Part shown: positions 21,901 through 36,900 of the stretch, in pieces
Position numbering within the stretch: position 1 is the first letter of the stretch
Layout: every line of letters starts with the position of its first letter
Source: Haemonchus contortus
Lineage: Eukaryota; Nematoda; Chromadorea; Rhabditida; Trichostrongylidae
Length of the DNA stretch: 64,000 nucleotides
Assembly: GCA_000469685.2 (NCBI GenBank)
Contig: LS997564.1
Location: 13,990,091-14,054,090 of the forward strand
Direction of reading: 5' to 3'
Made by a program: the position numbers and the translations under genes
The notes under the pieces: model-generated
What the model was told of the DNA's origin: nothing
The model's input: the letters and a program-made list of their open reading frames with translations, nothing else
Database searches by the model: none

Positions 21901-24900
21901 ATGCACAAATGGAAGACGGCTATGGTCCGCTTCTATTCTCTGGAAGGAAGCATGCGATATCTGTAGAACCTAGGGAATCCACAAATCTCATCACGAATGC
22001 ACAACGCATAACATAGGACAGAAATTGGGAATCTTAAAAGCCTACTTTTGGAACTAGAGCTACTGTCGGAAAAATAGCCTTGACACCTAAACTACGGCAG
22101 GGCATAAATACTATGACAAAGTGACTGCTCTAAATCGCTCCATTCTAATCAAAATTGTCTACAACAACAGCTTTTATACAAATCATTCCGCATTCCACAT
22201 TATTTCCCTCTACTCGTCGGACATCTACTCAGGTTCGCAATGGGGACGAATGGAGACGTTAGACGGGTCTACTCTGAATCCTTTTAGCAACTCCCGCCAT
22301 GCTGTTCTGGTCCGCACCTGCAAACGCCCTAAAATCATATTCCCGAATTAAAATAACGAAGTAGATTCATCTGGTTCCATGGCGTCTGCGACGGAGCCTT
22401 CAGGTTCCGTCCATTCTGGCATGGTCACTGACACTTACCTGGAGATCAACCAGCTAGCGCTCCATACGTCTTTGAAATTTATTTATGAGATCCTTCGCTG
22501 TTCTCGTTAACACCCACGTTGCACATCTACACAACTGAGTGAACATCACCCATATAGTTTCCTTCGATTTGATAGTTTCCTTCAGACGGGTCGGATGCGT
22601 TTTGCTCCTGTGGAAATTCAGCCCATGCTTTTCATAGAACTACTTTCAGCCATCCAATCATACAGCGGCTTTCAGCACAGATGTTTGGTTGACAACGACC
22701 TTCCTCGGGGCTTCTTCTGCCCCATCAACCGAAGTAATCTGCAAATTTGCAGACTCTGCCCAAACTATCACCGATGAGATATGCGAATTAGAGAGACTGC
22801 TGTTTCTCCTATATCGACTTCTTCGGATGTCCTAGAAAATACATGGAAGTCTTGCTGTGAATACTTGCTTAATCTGGAAACTTTTTCGTAGGTAAAAAAG
22901 GTTCTCATGCGCACGCTGTCTGCGGCCATCTCCAAGAGTTTCTGCGCTTTTCTACTGTTCTCTTTCTTAAGAGGTCCGTAAGAGCCTACAACTTTTGAAA
23001 TTCCAAGTAGCGCATCCCAATTTCACTACGCTTCTCATCGCTCGACTTAAACTTCCAAACCTCAACCATCTTTTCCAAACCCCTCTATGATTGCGGTTGG
23101 AGCTCTGATCATTTTCACGACTTGATTGATGGCTACCGAACTGGACTACCTCCACGAGGATGACCACGAGGTGTCCTTGTCGCTCCAAAAGTCTATGAAC
23201 AGGGTATATGCATCTTGTTAGGGCATACTCCGGCAGGAGACTAAACAGAACCGACCATAAGACCGCCTGGCATGTACGAGAATCGCCACTCGATTCGGAT
23301 GAGTCCACACCATTGACTATCGAAGAAATGAAGAGCAGAAATTAGGGATGTTTAAACAAAAAGGTATGACTGCGACCAGGAGTGCAGTCGTCAAAAAGCA
23401 ACGGAAAATTTCGATGCAAGTGAGGTGAACGCGTGCGAAAACTGGTCTTAAAGAGAATAGAAGCTTGATCACGGAGCAGGCGTTCCAAGAAACTCTCCAG
23501 AACCACCGCTCCCAATCAAAAATGAATAATAAACGCAGTCTTCGGTTGTAGAGTGGGAAGGCAAGAGGGCACTACTGCTTTTCATTACCCATAGACTCGT
23601 AAAATAACATAAATAAAGGAACAGATCAGCGATTCTCCACTATCAAAGCATGTGGAAACCCTCGACATCTGATTGCGGAACATCCCCTCCAGATACATTT
23701 ATAGCCAACGTAAATAATTATATTGCTTGCTGCCCTCCTGAAACCGATCATTCATCAACTTACCGTCCTTTCTTTCTATGCATACTTCAGCTTCACCCAA
23801 TCGAGCTGCTTCGTGTAGCATTCGATTGATCGCCGACGGATATTTGTCTTTGAGGTCTTCTCCATTTATGGAAATCACTCGATCACCGATCTGAACTAGC
23901 TGCTTTTAGGTTGCTTGTGGGATTTTTCAAACATTTTTATTAATAATTGAAAAAAAACCGAACTAAAACAAGAGAAAGGGGTGCCTCAGTACACTACCGC
24001 TATCGGTCGGATCCCTAAGCTCGCCCCGCTCAAATCAACCGGGTTCCCCTTTTGCCCTGTCGGTACTAAACTAGTCCGGGATGATAAAAACATCGGAATG
24101 TGCACCAGCCGAATCCTGCAATCATTGCAGAGGTCGCGATGGCACACTAAAAAGCAAGTCGAATTTAGAAAGTGAATCGAATACTTGGCATAATCCGAAA
24201 AATGCAAAAAAAAATCCCATTCAGTACACCATTACGACTCTGAAAGTCGAATGCGTGGGCGCATCTCAGACGGGATTGACTGACGCCCCAAGAGTTTATC
24301 ACTTATCGCGACGATTTAAGGCAGTTTATGGCTCTTGTGGGTGTGTAAGCTTTGGGATTCCCGAGATTGCAAACTCCATACGTAACGAAGGATCTGGAGG
24401 GTCTTTTATTCTAGAGAATTGTCTCGAGTATTGTCTGGCCATATATGAGGACTTAGGGCGGAGGCGGTGCAGTGGCACGTGGTCACGCACGGTCACTGGT
24501 CAATCCCGGATCGATATCCGCTCATACCAACCAAGCCTTCCATCCCTCCGGGATCGCCTAATTGGTACCAGACTCGTCTGGGAGGATAAAAGCACTAACT
24601 TATAGATCGCTTGCCTACCGCAAGTCATTGTATAGGCCACATACGCATTCAATATGTAAAGAGATTTTGAGTGGAAGTCGAATGCGTGGTGGCATCCCTC
24701 AGACGGGATTGACACAATTGGTTCTCTAGTCCTCAAGCTGCGACGAAAGCGTAGAGGCTGAAAAGTCAGCCCAACAGCTTGGGAGGGCTAAAGCTAGCCC
24801 ACAGACACACAAGTCTTCCCATGCCAAGTTGAGGAAAAGTCGGTCTGGTCGAGTTTATGGTTTTGTTACTGTTTACATCCCAATTTGGTAATGCCGTCTG

Positions 24901-27900
24901 AGTAAGTTAGCAGAAGCCAGCACCAACCAGCAGTCCTGCTCGATCGGCCGGTGAGCTGACTATGACGCTATCAATAGTCGGACGTCCACGTTCGATTGTA
25001 ATTGAAAATCCTAGGCCTTTCTGTACTGGGTGGGTGCCCATAGTCACTGTCACTGTACGAACATTCTCATCCTAAAAATAGCCAATAATAAAAACTGAGG
25101 ATCCTGAGGTTTGATAGGACCGAGCGATCACCTTCTTAGGCTGATAGGCTGCCGGTGATTCATCGAAAGGTATATCTACGGTACGATATGCGGTAGTTGG
25201 AGGCATGACTCTATGTCGTTCTGGACTCGTTGATGACTGGCCACTGACGGTTGCCGTTCTCGAAGCCGCTGTCGTCGTCAATGGTGGAGGAGGTTGAATA
25301 TGATGACTGATGTGCGAGATGAAAGTTGTGCCCTGAAGGGAAACTTCAGTAAACTGAAATCAAAGAAAAAGCTGTAGCGCTTAGGCGATATGATAACTTA
25401 CCCGACTATCGTCCACTGAGGACGGAACGGTTTCGATTCTCTTCGATGCCGGGTAACGAATCGCTGTCACCTGACATCAGGTAACAGAGTTTTTTAATAA
25501 AGAAAAAGAGAACATTAGAGGACATGACAGATGGATGGGGCTCTGTCATGCGGTGCGGTTGCGGGGCGGTCAGCTTCGAGCCATACGTGGTCGCCCAGAA
25601 GTATGACCGCACCATCCGAGAACTGTGGCGGCCAGTTCATATTTTAGCTCATTTTCGATGGAATTAAAAATGAATTAAAGGGAACAGTGCGGGTCGCCTC
25701 CAACTTGATCCTTGCATTTTCATATGTTTTAGAAGCCGTCTTAATGTCCAGAAAGACAAAATAAAATATTTTGGTCCGTCAGCCCCTCCTTTAACCGTGT
25801 GGTCCGTCAGCCCCTCCTTTAACCGTGAAAAATATGCCAAAAATCATGAAACCAATATTCGAAAAGGAGACTTTCACAGGATGTATGTTGATGCTCTACT
25901 ATCTCCAGGGTCGAAAGTGGGGTTCTCCTGGGATGAATAGAGGGGTTCATGCTTTCCATTGGGTAGAACTATAGTAATAAGACATACAGTAAGCGATATA
26001 ATGGAGAATTTCCAGGAAAACAATAGGAGCATTTTGAAAGGGTAAAGAAAGAATCCTTTCTAACCTGTCCTCTTTGCTCCCGGTTAAGCTCGACGGTCAG
26101 ATCGACGCTATCTGAACAAGTGCAAGTTGGTTTTCCAATAAACCATTCTCCCAAAAAAAAAACTCTTAGGAAAGCCTTTAAAAGCAATCCATATTGTACT
26201 TGACCCCCGAAAAAATCTCATTAAATATCGCGTAAAAATCATCCTAAGTGCGGTTTTGAAACCAGTTAGCCTTCTCTTTCGCCAGATCATATCTTCATCG
26301 TCATAAATCGTTTCTAAGCGGTGATCGTAAAAGTTATGTAAGGTCAAATTTCAGCCAATTTTTTCGGAACCTTGGAAGTGACGTCACCAGCAACTACTAG
26401 GAATGACTTCCTTTCTCGAAGAATCGAAATGATTTATTTCTTAGAAATAGAGTACCCTATCTATAGATAGCCATAAAGTTAGAAATATTGACATAACTAT
26501 AGGCGAAACTGGGAAGGCGGCTGGTCACCCAAGTTCCTCTTGGGTAGGAAGCATAGTAGTTTTAAGGTGATACCCACTCCCAAGGAGAATCTGGGAGCCA
26601 ATAGCACCAATAGCCAAGTACCCAAGGTTACTTGAGTTACATTTGAAAAAAAAACAGGAACTCACGATTATCTTTATATTCCGTGTATGGCTTTGCACTC
26701 GTCTGAAAAATCTTCAATCACCGATTGGCTATTAAAACTCAAGCACAGAAATTTTTGAAAATTAAATTGAATTAAATTGAATTTTTTTTCCGCAGTCTAC
26801 TCTTTCAAGAAGAATATTAGCTGTGCTAATTTCATGTGCCACTACTACACTTAACTTGGGAAAAAAAATAAAATTTAAAATTCAAAAAATCGACCGATCT
26901 AAAAGAAACAAATCGAATAATAACTGTATCCCTAGGCTACGATCCCCAAAAGAGAATTGATTGAGTAGGGGAATAACAGTCTCACCATTTTGGAAGCATT
27001 CAAGCCCATATCGTCGACGACGTCGATCGAAAATGCCGTCGTAGGGATCTCTACGAAAGTAGAACAACGGAAGGAATTACTAGTATCCGTTGTAAAACTC
27101 GTAGTTCGCTTCAGATGACCCAGACTGATATCGAAATGGTCCGCTAAGATGGCGTAGGCAGTTCCGGGAGCATCTGAGAGGAATTAGGAAGAGAACGAAA
27201 TCAAAACCGCGGCGTGAAGATCGCCGACAGACGATAGGTGTGAAGTGCGCCTTTTGGGTGTGCACCAATAGACAGAGACGTCATAGTTCATGACATTTCT
27301 CAACAGAAGCACATTGCCAGTTTCCGAACGGGGAAACCTTTCACGAAATGTCATTTTCCATAAAAAGAAAACTTCTTGCGAAGCAACTGCTGTACGACTC
27401 GACTGCACTTGCTCACTGCAGGACTTGCCGAGCAAAGCAAACAGTACTTTGTAGTTTGTTGTTATGGCAGAACAACTTCGGGCATACTTCGAAAAAGTCG
27501 AGATTTGAATAATTATAATGATTAACATGACGATCTGTAGCAGAATCATGGCTTCCCGATTGGTTTTCGATTTTAGACAAGTCTCCCAAAAAGGGCTTGG
27601 ACAAGGTTTAGCAACTATTTTCGTGCTTACTTTGTTCAAGAACTATAAGATCCGAGCCTCTGTTATTACCAGGGATAAAGTTACCGGGCGTCAATCAGTC
27701 CCCTCTGAGGGATGCACCCCGCATCCGGCTGCCATTCAGAATCGTAGTGCCGTATTGAATGGGTATGTGGCCTATACAATGAATTGCGGTGGCTAGCCGA
27801 GGTAGAAGCCAGTGCTTTCATCCTCCCACACAAGTCTGCTACCAATTAATCGACTTCAAAGGGATGGAAGGCTTTATAGGTTCATGCGGATGTCGATCCG

Positions 27901-30900
27901 GGATTCGAACTCGTGACCATGCGTGTACTATAGTATGTCACTTGCCACTATCTCACTTCCGCCCTTGACGTGACCGTATCCAACCAGATGGAACCTCTTA
28001 TTAAGTCGTCTCCAATCCTCTAGTGGGAGAGGCAAATCTTCCGTTCCGTTAGCACCGACACTGACAGGAAGTTTTGATCAGCATAACCAGAAAACTGGGT
28101 GAACGAACCCTAGATATGCTTTTTAGGATCACCTGGGAACAGGTACATCTCAAACTTCCCAAACCTCTTCTGCACTCAGCTCTCAATCTCCAAAAACTAC
28201 CGATCGACTTTGTGTCATATGTAATCGTCAAATGGAAAAGGGGATTAAAATGTGGTCGGTCGGCCGTTGTTGAATTGGAGCGATGACAGATCAGCTCAAT
28301 GCGGCGCAAAGAAAAACCGCTACTGTCATAAACTCGCTCCTCGTCAAGGTCCCAAAAGAGGTCTGTCAGTGAGATTTGTTGCTGTGATCCTATTTTCACG
28401 TCTGAAAAAATTTATCCACCGATTTGATTGGAATTTTCACAAGTATACTGTGCAGCAATTCCAACCAGCCTGACTAGGTCGTACAAAACAAAATTGTTAG
28501 GAATTCCAGACCATTCTCTCAATTATGTAAGAGCTAATTTATAAAGGAAAAGCTAATAAGTCATCTCATACGGCCGTTGGACCCATATAGAGCAAGGGTA
28601 GAATGAAAAACTCAAGTTACCATTTCTAGAAAGTTCCAGGTATAATGAGTGAACTCCGAGATTAATGCCCGATTTTCAAACACCTCGAATAATTTATGAC
28701 AAAAAACGCCAGCGGAATTGAGCGATGAAATTCCTGTAAAGCCATTTCTGCTAAAAAAAAAATCGGAAACACGATTAGTTTCGATAAAAGTGAGTCCATG
28801 GGCTGAGAACCTCATTCACTGACAAGTTTTCTAGAACGAAAACGATGTTGAACCGTCAGAAATCCAGGTTTGGACCCTTACTGGTACTGAACATTTTGTC
28901 AGGTAAAAATATTGGATCATTATTCGATAGACAGAAAGAAAAATAAGATATAAATATAAATAAATAAGTCTAAATAACAACTTTTTACGATGGTTCAAAA
29001 GTCAAAACATAAGACCTACCCGTTCCTCAAATCTGGTTGAGGGGCTTTTTATATCAGCGCTGACTGTCTCAAATCGTGACGATAACTCCTGCAAACGGAT
29101 AAAGATGAAAACTAAGAAAACCTTACAAAAAAATAAATAAAATGCCAGAAAAACAGTCTCTGAAACAGTTTTACCCACAATTTTTGTTTCGAAAATAATC
29201 CGCTTTCTAGAGGGGCGACGAGATCGATTTTTATTCATCATGGATTCTAATGGAACCGATTTAGAAGACAAAGAGGTAATCGAAATGGAGGGAGTCTGCC
29301 GACTCAGATTCAGACGATTTAATTTAAATAACCAGTAAAGTTGACGAAATAATCAGTGCCATTGCATTGTTACTGAACTGCCCGTCGTCGTTTGAATCCC
29401 GCCCGCCGCCCAAATCAACCATGCCATTCAACTCGCCAGGCTTAGTTGGAATGAAACTTGTTCGACAAAACGGAAAGCACGATCGGGACTATGCGAGCCT
29501 AAATATGAACCCAGAATGCCAAAGTAGATACGTCCACGTCCACTACGAATAGAAAATAAGTGCTAGTGGAGGTTGGACAAACACTGACAATTTTATTAAT
29601 TTTGTAATTTTAAGCCGAAACGGTCAAATAATCAGGTGAAATCGACAAGCACTGGCGTTACATAGAAATTACTTCTGAGGCGCGCCTTTACCTAGTAGAT
29701 ACCAGGTTAGGAGAGGACGGAGTCGGGTAGATACAACTTTGCGCTACATCTAATGCTAATTTAGCTGCTGTTCTAAGAAAATCCTAAGATACCATACAGA
29801 AAAGACAGCAGAACGAAGTTTTGAAATTAGTCTTCCATGTTGAAATACTACGGAGTTCTTCGACTATAGACTTTACTGTTCAGCTCCCACTACGTCGCGT
29901 CCTGATCAAGGCTGCGCTAGAAATTTTGTGAGTTCTTCAGTGACCAACCTGAACGCTTCGATCGCCGCTGAAGTGATGTCGCCGGAGATGAGGTGGAGGC
30001 GGAGGATAGTCGTCTTCTTCTGTCTTAGGCGGAGTGGATGTTGTGGATCTTGAGACGCTCAAAGGGATTACCACCTAAATTTTAGACATGAATGATTGCC
30101 TTTGAGAGCAACATTACTGTCGAATTCTTTTGAATTTAATGTGTATATCAAATTTATTTTTATTTACATCTACTTATTACCTCTTTCATTTGAGCAACTC
30201 ATTTCAATGAGAAAGCCCCGTCATATAAGGTCGAACTCCCACTCTAACTAGAACTATTACTTCTTTTTCATAAGAAGCGAGAATCCTAGCACCCTCGCTT
30301 GTAATTTGCTCCAATTCACGGGTATCGATAAAAAACCTCATTAATAGTACAGATAACAAGACCAAACCCAGACGCCAGGGCGAATTCGATTTCTTCCCAA
30401 AAATTCTTGAATTCTTTCAACATTCAAAGTTTCCTGAAGGAAAATAGCAAGGTAGTCTACCCTGGCATAACCCTCAAGCATTATGAATGTCAATAGAAAG
30501 AGGTACCTGATCCAGTGAATCTGAAGGTAACGATGATGGAGGAGGTGGCGGTGGTGGTGGGGCGTAATCAGGTGGTTGTTCAGTTCGACTCTCGGAAGTC
30601 TCCGTTGTGTAAGTGGTATGTTTCGGTGAGATCGGATCGGACGTGAGCTTGGAGTCACCTGAAAAGTGTTCCATGAACGGCAGAATGCTAGCCGGCTGAA
30701 ACGGACTTTTATCAGATTATTGACTACAACGCCTTCAAAGCGCTTTGCTAACTGCATTGAAGTCCCAGAAAATCCAATCATGCGTAGGGAGGGAACGATT
30801 TTTCTAGGAAGAAACCAGTTCTAGGATCACAGGCACCTACCTTATTTGGGAAATTTAAAAAAATAAAATTATTTTCTCACAGTTCATAAGTTTCAGAATA

Positions 30901-33900
30901 TGCTGCAATCAATAAAAGGGCCGAGGAGCCTACTTAGCTTCCGGGCGCCAGATTCTCTTCTAGTAATAATTCCGTTTGATGAAGGTGCCAGATACGACCA
31001 ATTCCTATTCCTCCCTCTCATATTTTCGATTTGCTTCTCGTCATCTATGAAGATTGTTTCTAGCTTCACTTCCAAAAGTTTTCAAGAACCACCGGAACCA
31101 TTCCATAAAAATTTTGGGACCTTATTTTCATATTTCCTAGGACTGACTATTCAGACTGATGAGAGACTTCCAAAATGGAGCCCAGACCTGAAGCCCGAAA
31201 GGATGCACTACAGTATCTTACCCAGGTACTGTACTTATGAAAACGTAATCAATTAATACGCGAAATGATGAAAACGAACTTCTTGGCGAGAAATCCAGCG
31301 ATGTGGACGGTGAATGAGAGTCGGTTGTGCGATTTTCGATACCTGAGTCGTTTAGATCCTCTTGATGAGAGGATGGCGAGTGAATTGTGAGGATTTCTTC
31401 TTTCGTCTCCTAAATAGTGAATACATAGCTATGAAATTTTTCTGCTAACAAAACTGAACAAATAAAAGGATGTCGAGAATCTTTTCGTGAATATTCTGTT
31501 TTCTCTTGAATCAACATTCCGTTCATGAGTATAATCCAGGGAAATCCAATTTTCATAAGCGAATGAACTAATCAGAGCAAGTCTTAGATTTTAAACTTCA
31601 GGAAAATAAACAAGAATTATGCTGTTATTGAAATTTAAGAGTTTTTTCTCGGATTCTCAAATATCACCGACTCTTGTAACTTGTTGATATGGGGCCCAGC
31701 ACCAGTAAACGCTTGGGGATCAAGCCAAGTTTTGGAAAGAACTGTGGAGCATTCCCGAAAAAAGCAGCATGTGAGAAAGAAAGGAGAATGACAACATTAA
31801 GTAATAATAACCAGTTACAACAACTTTTTTTGCCGAAACCTGAGAAACCCAATAACTCTGAACGCTAGTAAATACGCTCCTGAAGGTTCCATCGAGTACA
31901 AGAAAAGATTCCAAGGAATTCACAGTACCTCTCACCAAAAGCTACTTACAGTTTCATTTCCTTTTTTGACTGAGAAAAATGGCAGGCATTTCGAAAAACT
32001 TTAACTCAAAAAGTTATCAAAAATGGGGAGGAACTGCGAGAAAAGTATAGATCAAATACATGGGATTCAGACAACAGCGGTTCCTCAGTAAACAGTAACT
32101 ACTGCAATCGAGCGACACGTTTCGGTGATGAAACTCCAATAATCTTGAGCATTTAGAATCCGCCCACAAGTAAGACTTTGATGGCAAAATTAGCTTCTAA
32201 CCGTAAAAATTGTGAAAAGTGAAGAGGAGACCTTCCGTCCGTGGAGCTTCGGTAACGATGTCATTTAGAGTTCGAAGAAAAAAAATATTATGACTCTTGA
32301 AATTCACAAAAAATTATTTTGATATCAACACAAACCCCCTTTTCGTCAGTGAACCTGACGATGTGATAACGTCTAGGATACGCCATATAGTGTGTTCCTT
32401 CGGAGATCAAGCAAATTCGCCTTGGCGATGTCGCGACGTCGGATGCGGCGGGCAACCGTTGTGCGCAGTGCGATGATGGCGGTCTGTCGACGCGACAAAA
32501 TTGCCGTCGCAGCCACCGACTGAGTCATCGCAAAGCGATCACAATGCCATTTTCGCTTTGTTTTGTCCGATCGCATCCGACGAACCCATGAGTCGTGATG
32601 ATGGGTCATACCGTGTTGAGTTGGATAAGGTAACACCCTTGTGAAAGGAGACAGGTGCACAGTACTGTCGAAAACAGAGGGGAGCAAGGAGATCTCTTCA
32701 GCCTTTTTCTAAGACGATATTGCTAGACCCAGGATACGAGAGCCTACAAGCACTCTGCGTGTCTGACCTCACTCTGACTCAAAACGCCTTACGAAGTATA
32801 GCCACACTCTACCGTAGCACCGTTTCTTGCAATAAATGTCGAGTTTCTGATTACTGTAAGGTTCAGTTCCCGGGGCATTCGTTGAAACTTCAGTGAAACA
32901 CTCAAGAATCCGGAACTTTCGCAAAATATGGAATTCATACAATCAACGAAAACTCCAATACATAGAAAAACTTTACTGGAATGTATTCCTGACGCCACTT
33001 GATGGGTTAGTTACACTTTTGGATTTTTTTTGAAACTAATTCGACTTCTATAAGGAAGCGGAAGTTCCGGTGGTTTTCTAAAGTTTTCTGTACTGGACAT
33101 ACTATTGTATCAATCCAAGATAGCTTGTTATTATTGAAATAATTCAAGCTCTATGTTAATTAGAAATAATTCAAGCTCTATGTTAATTACATAAGTTCTG
33201 ACCTTTTAGTCTATTGGCGTTAATCCATCCCGCCTGAGGGATGCGCTCCTCACTCGACTTCCATTCAGAATCATAGCGCGTAATGAGTGCCTATGAGGCT
33301 TATAAAATGTTTTGCGGTGGTCAGCAGATGTACAAGCCGAGAATCTTATCTTCCAAGACGAGAATGGTATCAACTGAGTTACTCTGTGGGGATGGAAGGC
33401 TTGGTTGGTCTAGGCGGATATCGATCAGGATTTGAACCCGTATGAGATAGTGCGCAACTTGCCACTACACCACCTCCGCCCCATAGAATTACATATAATG
33501 CATATTACATATTACATACATATAATTACATATATAATTAATTGGGACGGGGGTGGGGCGGAGGGATCATAGCAAGTAAACCCTTCACCTTTTCCACTAC
33601 TTCCCTTTCTTTATAGCTTACGAAAATGACTACCACAAGCCGGTGCAAAGAGGAGAGTTGTCAGCAGTCGTGGCTGGAGATACACCTTGGAAACCGCTTC
33701 TGGACGCCGACAAAGAGATTGTAAATAAATGCAAAAAGACAACCATAAAACCTCAATTTCCAGTTGGGGCTCTTTCATTAGGTTTCACAAAAAAAGAAGC
33801 ATTAGAAGAACTTGCTCTTCAATTATTCGTTATCATAAATGTGAGACGGAGGTGGGTAGGGTCGAGTTGCACCCCTAATGAAACATATGGCCTGCTGATT

Positions 33901-36900
33901 ATCCCTGGATCATTACCGGTTTAAGGCAACTGAAACTTGAACTTCCATCAATACAGGGTCTCTAATTGGAATCAGAATCGTCTTGAAGGGGAAAAACACT
34001 TGCTTGGACGTCGGTCGCTGCAACATGCCACTCACTGTCTGAGGCAAGTACGCACTCAAACGCTCCCACGATTCAAAACGGAAGTCCAATGCAAAGGCGC
34101 ACTCCTGACTCTGACTCCCACTTCAGATAGCGTATGAACGAGTAGGGACTCAAAAAACGGAAATGACCTGTCCCGGGACTGATTGACGTGATTTATACTC
34201 ACAGTAGTGAAATCCGGTTAATTACCCGCCATTGCAAGTGTCAGATATATCGGCTCACTATTATTATGCGTTTGTTGTGTTCCATCATCCATATGAATCA
34301 GCACTCAACAAACGCTTTGTCGTACTACTACAGAAATAGCACGGCCGTAACGAAAAATATTGTCATCAGAAAACAGTTCAGTCGACGGCGTACGAAAAAA
34401 TCCCTCGTAGGGTCTTTTCGGACGAACACCTGCAGCTGAACAAGCATCACAATGCCAATAATGGTGCTGAAATCTGCGAACCCTTTTCCAGTATACCGAA
34501 GTGCTTGCAGAACCTGAATTCAGGGGTTTTCCGAGAGCACTACAGGAATTATGAAATTTGTCAGGAAATTGCGCTCAACAGAAATGAAATAATAGCATCA
34601 ATTTGTCGGTAGAAAAGAGCTCAACAATTCTCCCGAGCTTATTGTCATGGTATACGTGACATATTCCGTAGGAAATGAAACTTGTTGAAAGCAAAGAATA
34701 CAGTTAGTTTCTTTTTCCACGAAATACGCATGCTTTGAAGAGAATGAGGGAAAAAATCGATTAGCGCTATGTGTAGCATAAGCCCTAGCAAAGACGCGAT
34801 GCTAAGAGTCAGTTCAACCTGGGGCAGTGATATGGGATAGAAGTAGAAGAACACGGTTCAGAAATCATAGATTTATCAAATCACGGTTGTACCGATTCAG
34901 CCTCCATCTCTTTTGGGTCGATGAGTCGCTACTATACTCGCTTGCATAGATAAAAACCGAATGTCAATCTACCAACAGGACCGAAATTCATTACAAAAAC
35001 GAAACACACATTCAAACGCCAGATCGGATCTGCATGTGAATCGAATGTGTGGCGCATTCTCACCTCCAGCCGTCTTCACTTGAATTAGCACAGCGGCTAG
35101 ACTTATTGTGATTCTCGGGTCAAACAAATGCAATACGTGAACCACTAATGCATAAACACTTTCACGGCAAGACAGACAGGTATTTGGTCTACCGCATCGC
35201 GACTGCACGCGTCATAGATGCACGCTATGCGCACGCATGCATTCCACAGCATATTTGCCACAAACTTGCATATCTCCCAAAAGTCAAATAGTGCTTTCGC
35301 ATACCCTTATTTACAATGGTTTTTGTGAAACGAGCTGCTTATATGCGCTTTTTACCACTTAGACACCTTTCAGTTAGTATTTCAATGTAAGAATAGATCC
35401 CTATTATCATCATGTAGGAACTACGATTGAAAAAAATTCCGTCGTATCAGGGGATTGAAATTAAGTTTTATTTAATTGGATAAAATTAAAATGTTAATTG
35501 GACTAAATTAGATTATTAAATTAGATTGATATTAAATTAAGTTGAAGTACCATAACCACTGCTTTCATCAACTTTCCGAAACATAAATTTTCAAAGCACT
35601 TCTTTTAATAGAAAATTTTTGGTATAAACAACCAAAATACATAATTAAATCAGCACTAAACAAGTGATTTACCTTATCAATTAATGATCTCCTACGAATG
35701 GATTCTGAACTGAAGCGCCGTTGATACTCAGCTGTGCCCATGCGGGGTCTCTGCGGCTTTGCAATTACTGGCAATGCCGATGGACTTCCACGAACGAGTG
35801 GCATATCACCAAGATTCCCCCAGAACCCCGGCGGTAGAGGGGAATGTTCCCGAGGTGGTGGTGGTCCTGACATCAGAGCAGATTCTAGTACACTAGCTGC
35901 CTCGTCGAAGTCGAAGTAACGGAATCGAACGGATTTACGGCAAGGAATCACTGATTGTACTCCCTCAGTTTGATGACGTTCGAGACGATGCCAAGTGGCC
36001 ATCAGACGAACAGAATCCTCGATGAGCTTCAGGATCTAGTGGTGATCATACCGATTGGAATGTGATCGTGAAGAATTTCGTGAGAGGAAGAAATGACGCT
36101 GGAGATGAGATGCGATCGAGCCCTGGAAAGCGGAAAGTCAGGTCGAGCGATGGCGGCCGCGGCGGCGATCGCCAACAGCGATGACACAAAAAATTGCACA
36201 CACACAGACGCCGGTACCAGGGAATGTGTGTAGTGATCTGGTTCGGTCGGTCGTAAAATCTCGACTTTAATGGGTCGTTAATGAGCTAGCTGCAGGAGGG
36301 ATGGAAATGACAGCGAGGATGCCTTGTGTGTCGTCACTACCGGTGATAGTCTCGTCGAGCAGTAGAGAGTTACGCGAACAACGTGAAAACCAGTTCGTAC
36401 TAGGTGGATGCGTAGAATTATGAAAATCCGATCTCAATTGCAATCGATTCCGATATTTGTAACCGATCTGTCAAACAAATCACAATGGCACAGTCGGTTT
36501 CGACAGGATTCCTAGTCGGAACTGACTCGCTTTTTATCAGAAGGGGCTTTCGACCAGCTCTAGGGATCCGGAAAAGGGAAATCCGATTGGATTCAGGAGC
36601 TTTTCATAAGGTGTGGCATTCAAATCAGCTCGAAATGTCTGCTTCATCGCTGTACAAGTGACCCGACTAAGCCCATGCGACCTTCACTCGAAGGAGCTCG
36701 TACGCCTTAACCTGGCCTCCAGAATGTTTCTACTTCCAAGCGCTATTTCGTTCCGTTGCCGACCAATTCGAAGGATGGCGAGTTTGAAGGTAAACCGACT
36801 TCATTCATTACCAATGCAAGTTTCCGACATCCTGCGGTTGCTGGGACAAGCTGCGTAGCAAGTCCAAAACTGTTAAGAATCACTTTCTCTATTCCATAAT

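Noticed and set aside
22967..23308. 113-codon minus-strand ORF as a retroelement endonuclease start
   Set aside because: A TWNF-like string is suggestive, but no catalytic motif (TETW, GDFN, SDH) is visible.
27184..27639. 151-codon minus-strand ORF next to exon 11
   Set aside because: Different frame from exon 11, hydrophobic AT-rich start, and no donor giving the needed phase; likely chance.
28049..28399. Open minus-strand stretch after a good attttttcag acceptor
   Set aside because: Only frames with one or two leading bases are open, neither fits exon 10 or 11 phase, and no donor with the right phase was found.
28612..28815. Minus frame after a tttttagcag acceptor ending at GTAACT
   Set aside because: Needs a phase-2 partner that does not exist nearby; the codon use is AT-rich and unlike the gene's exons.
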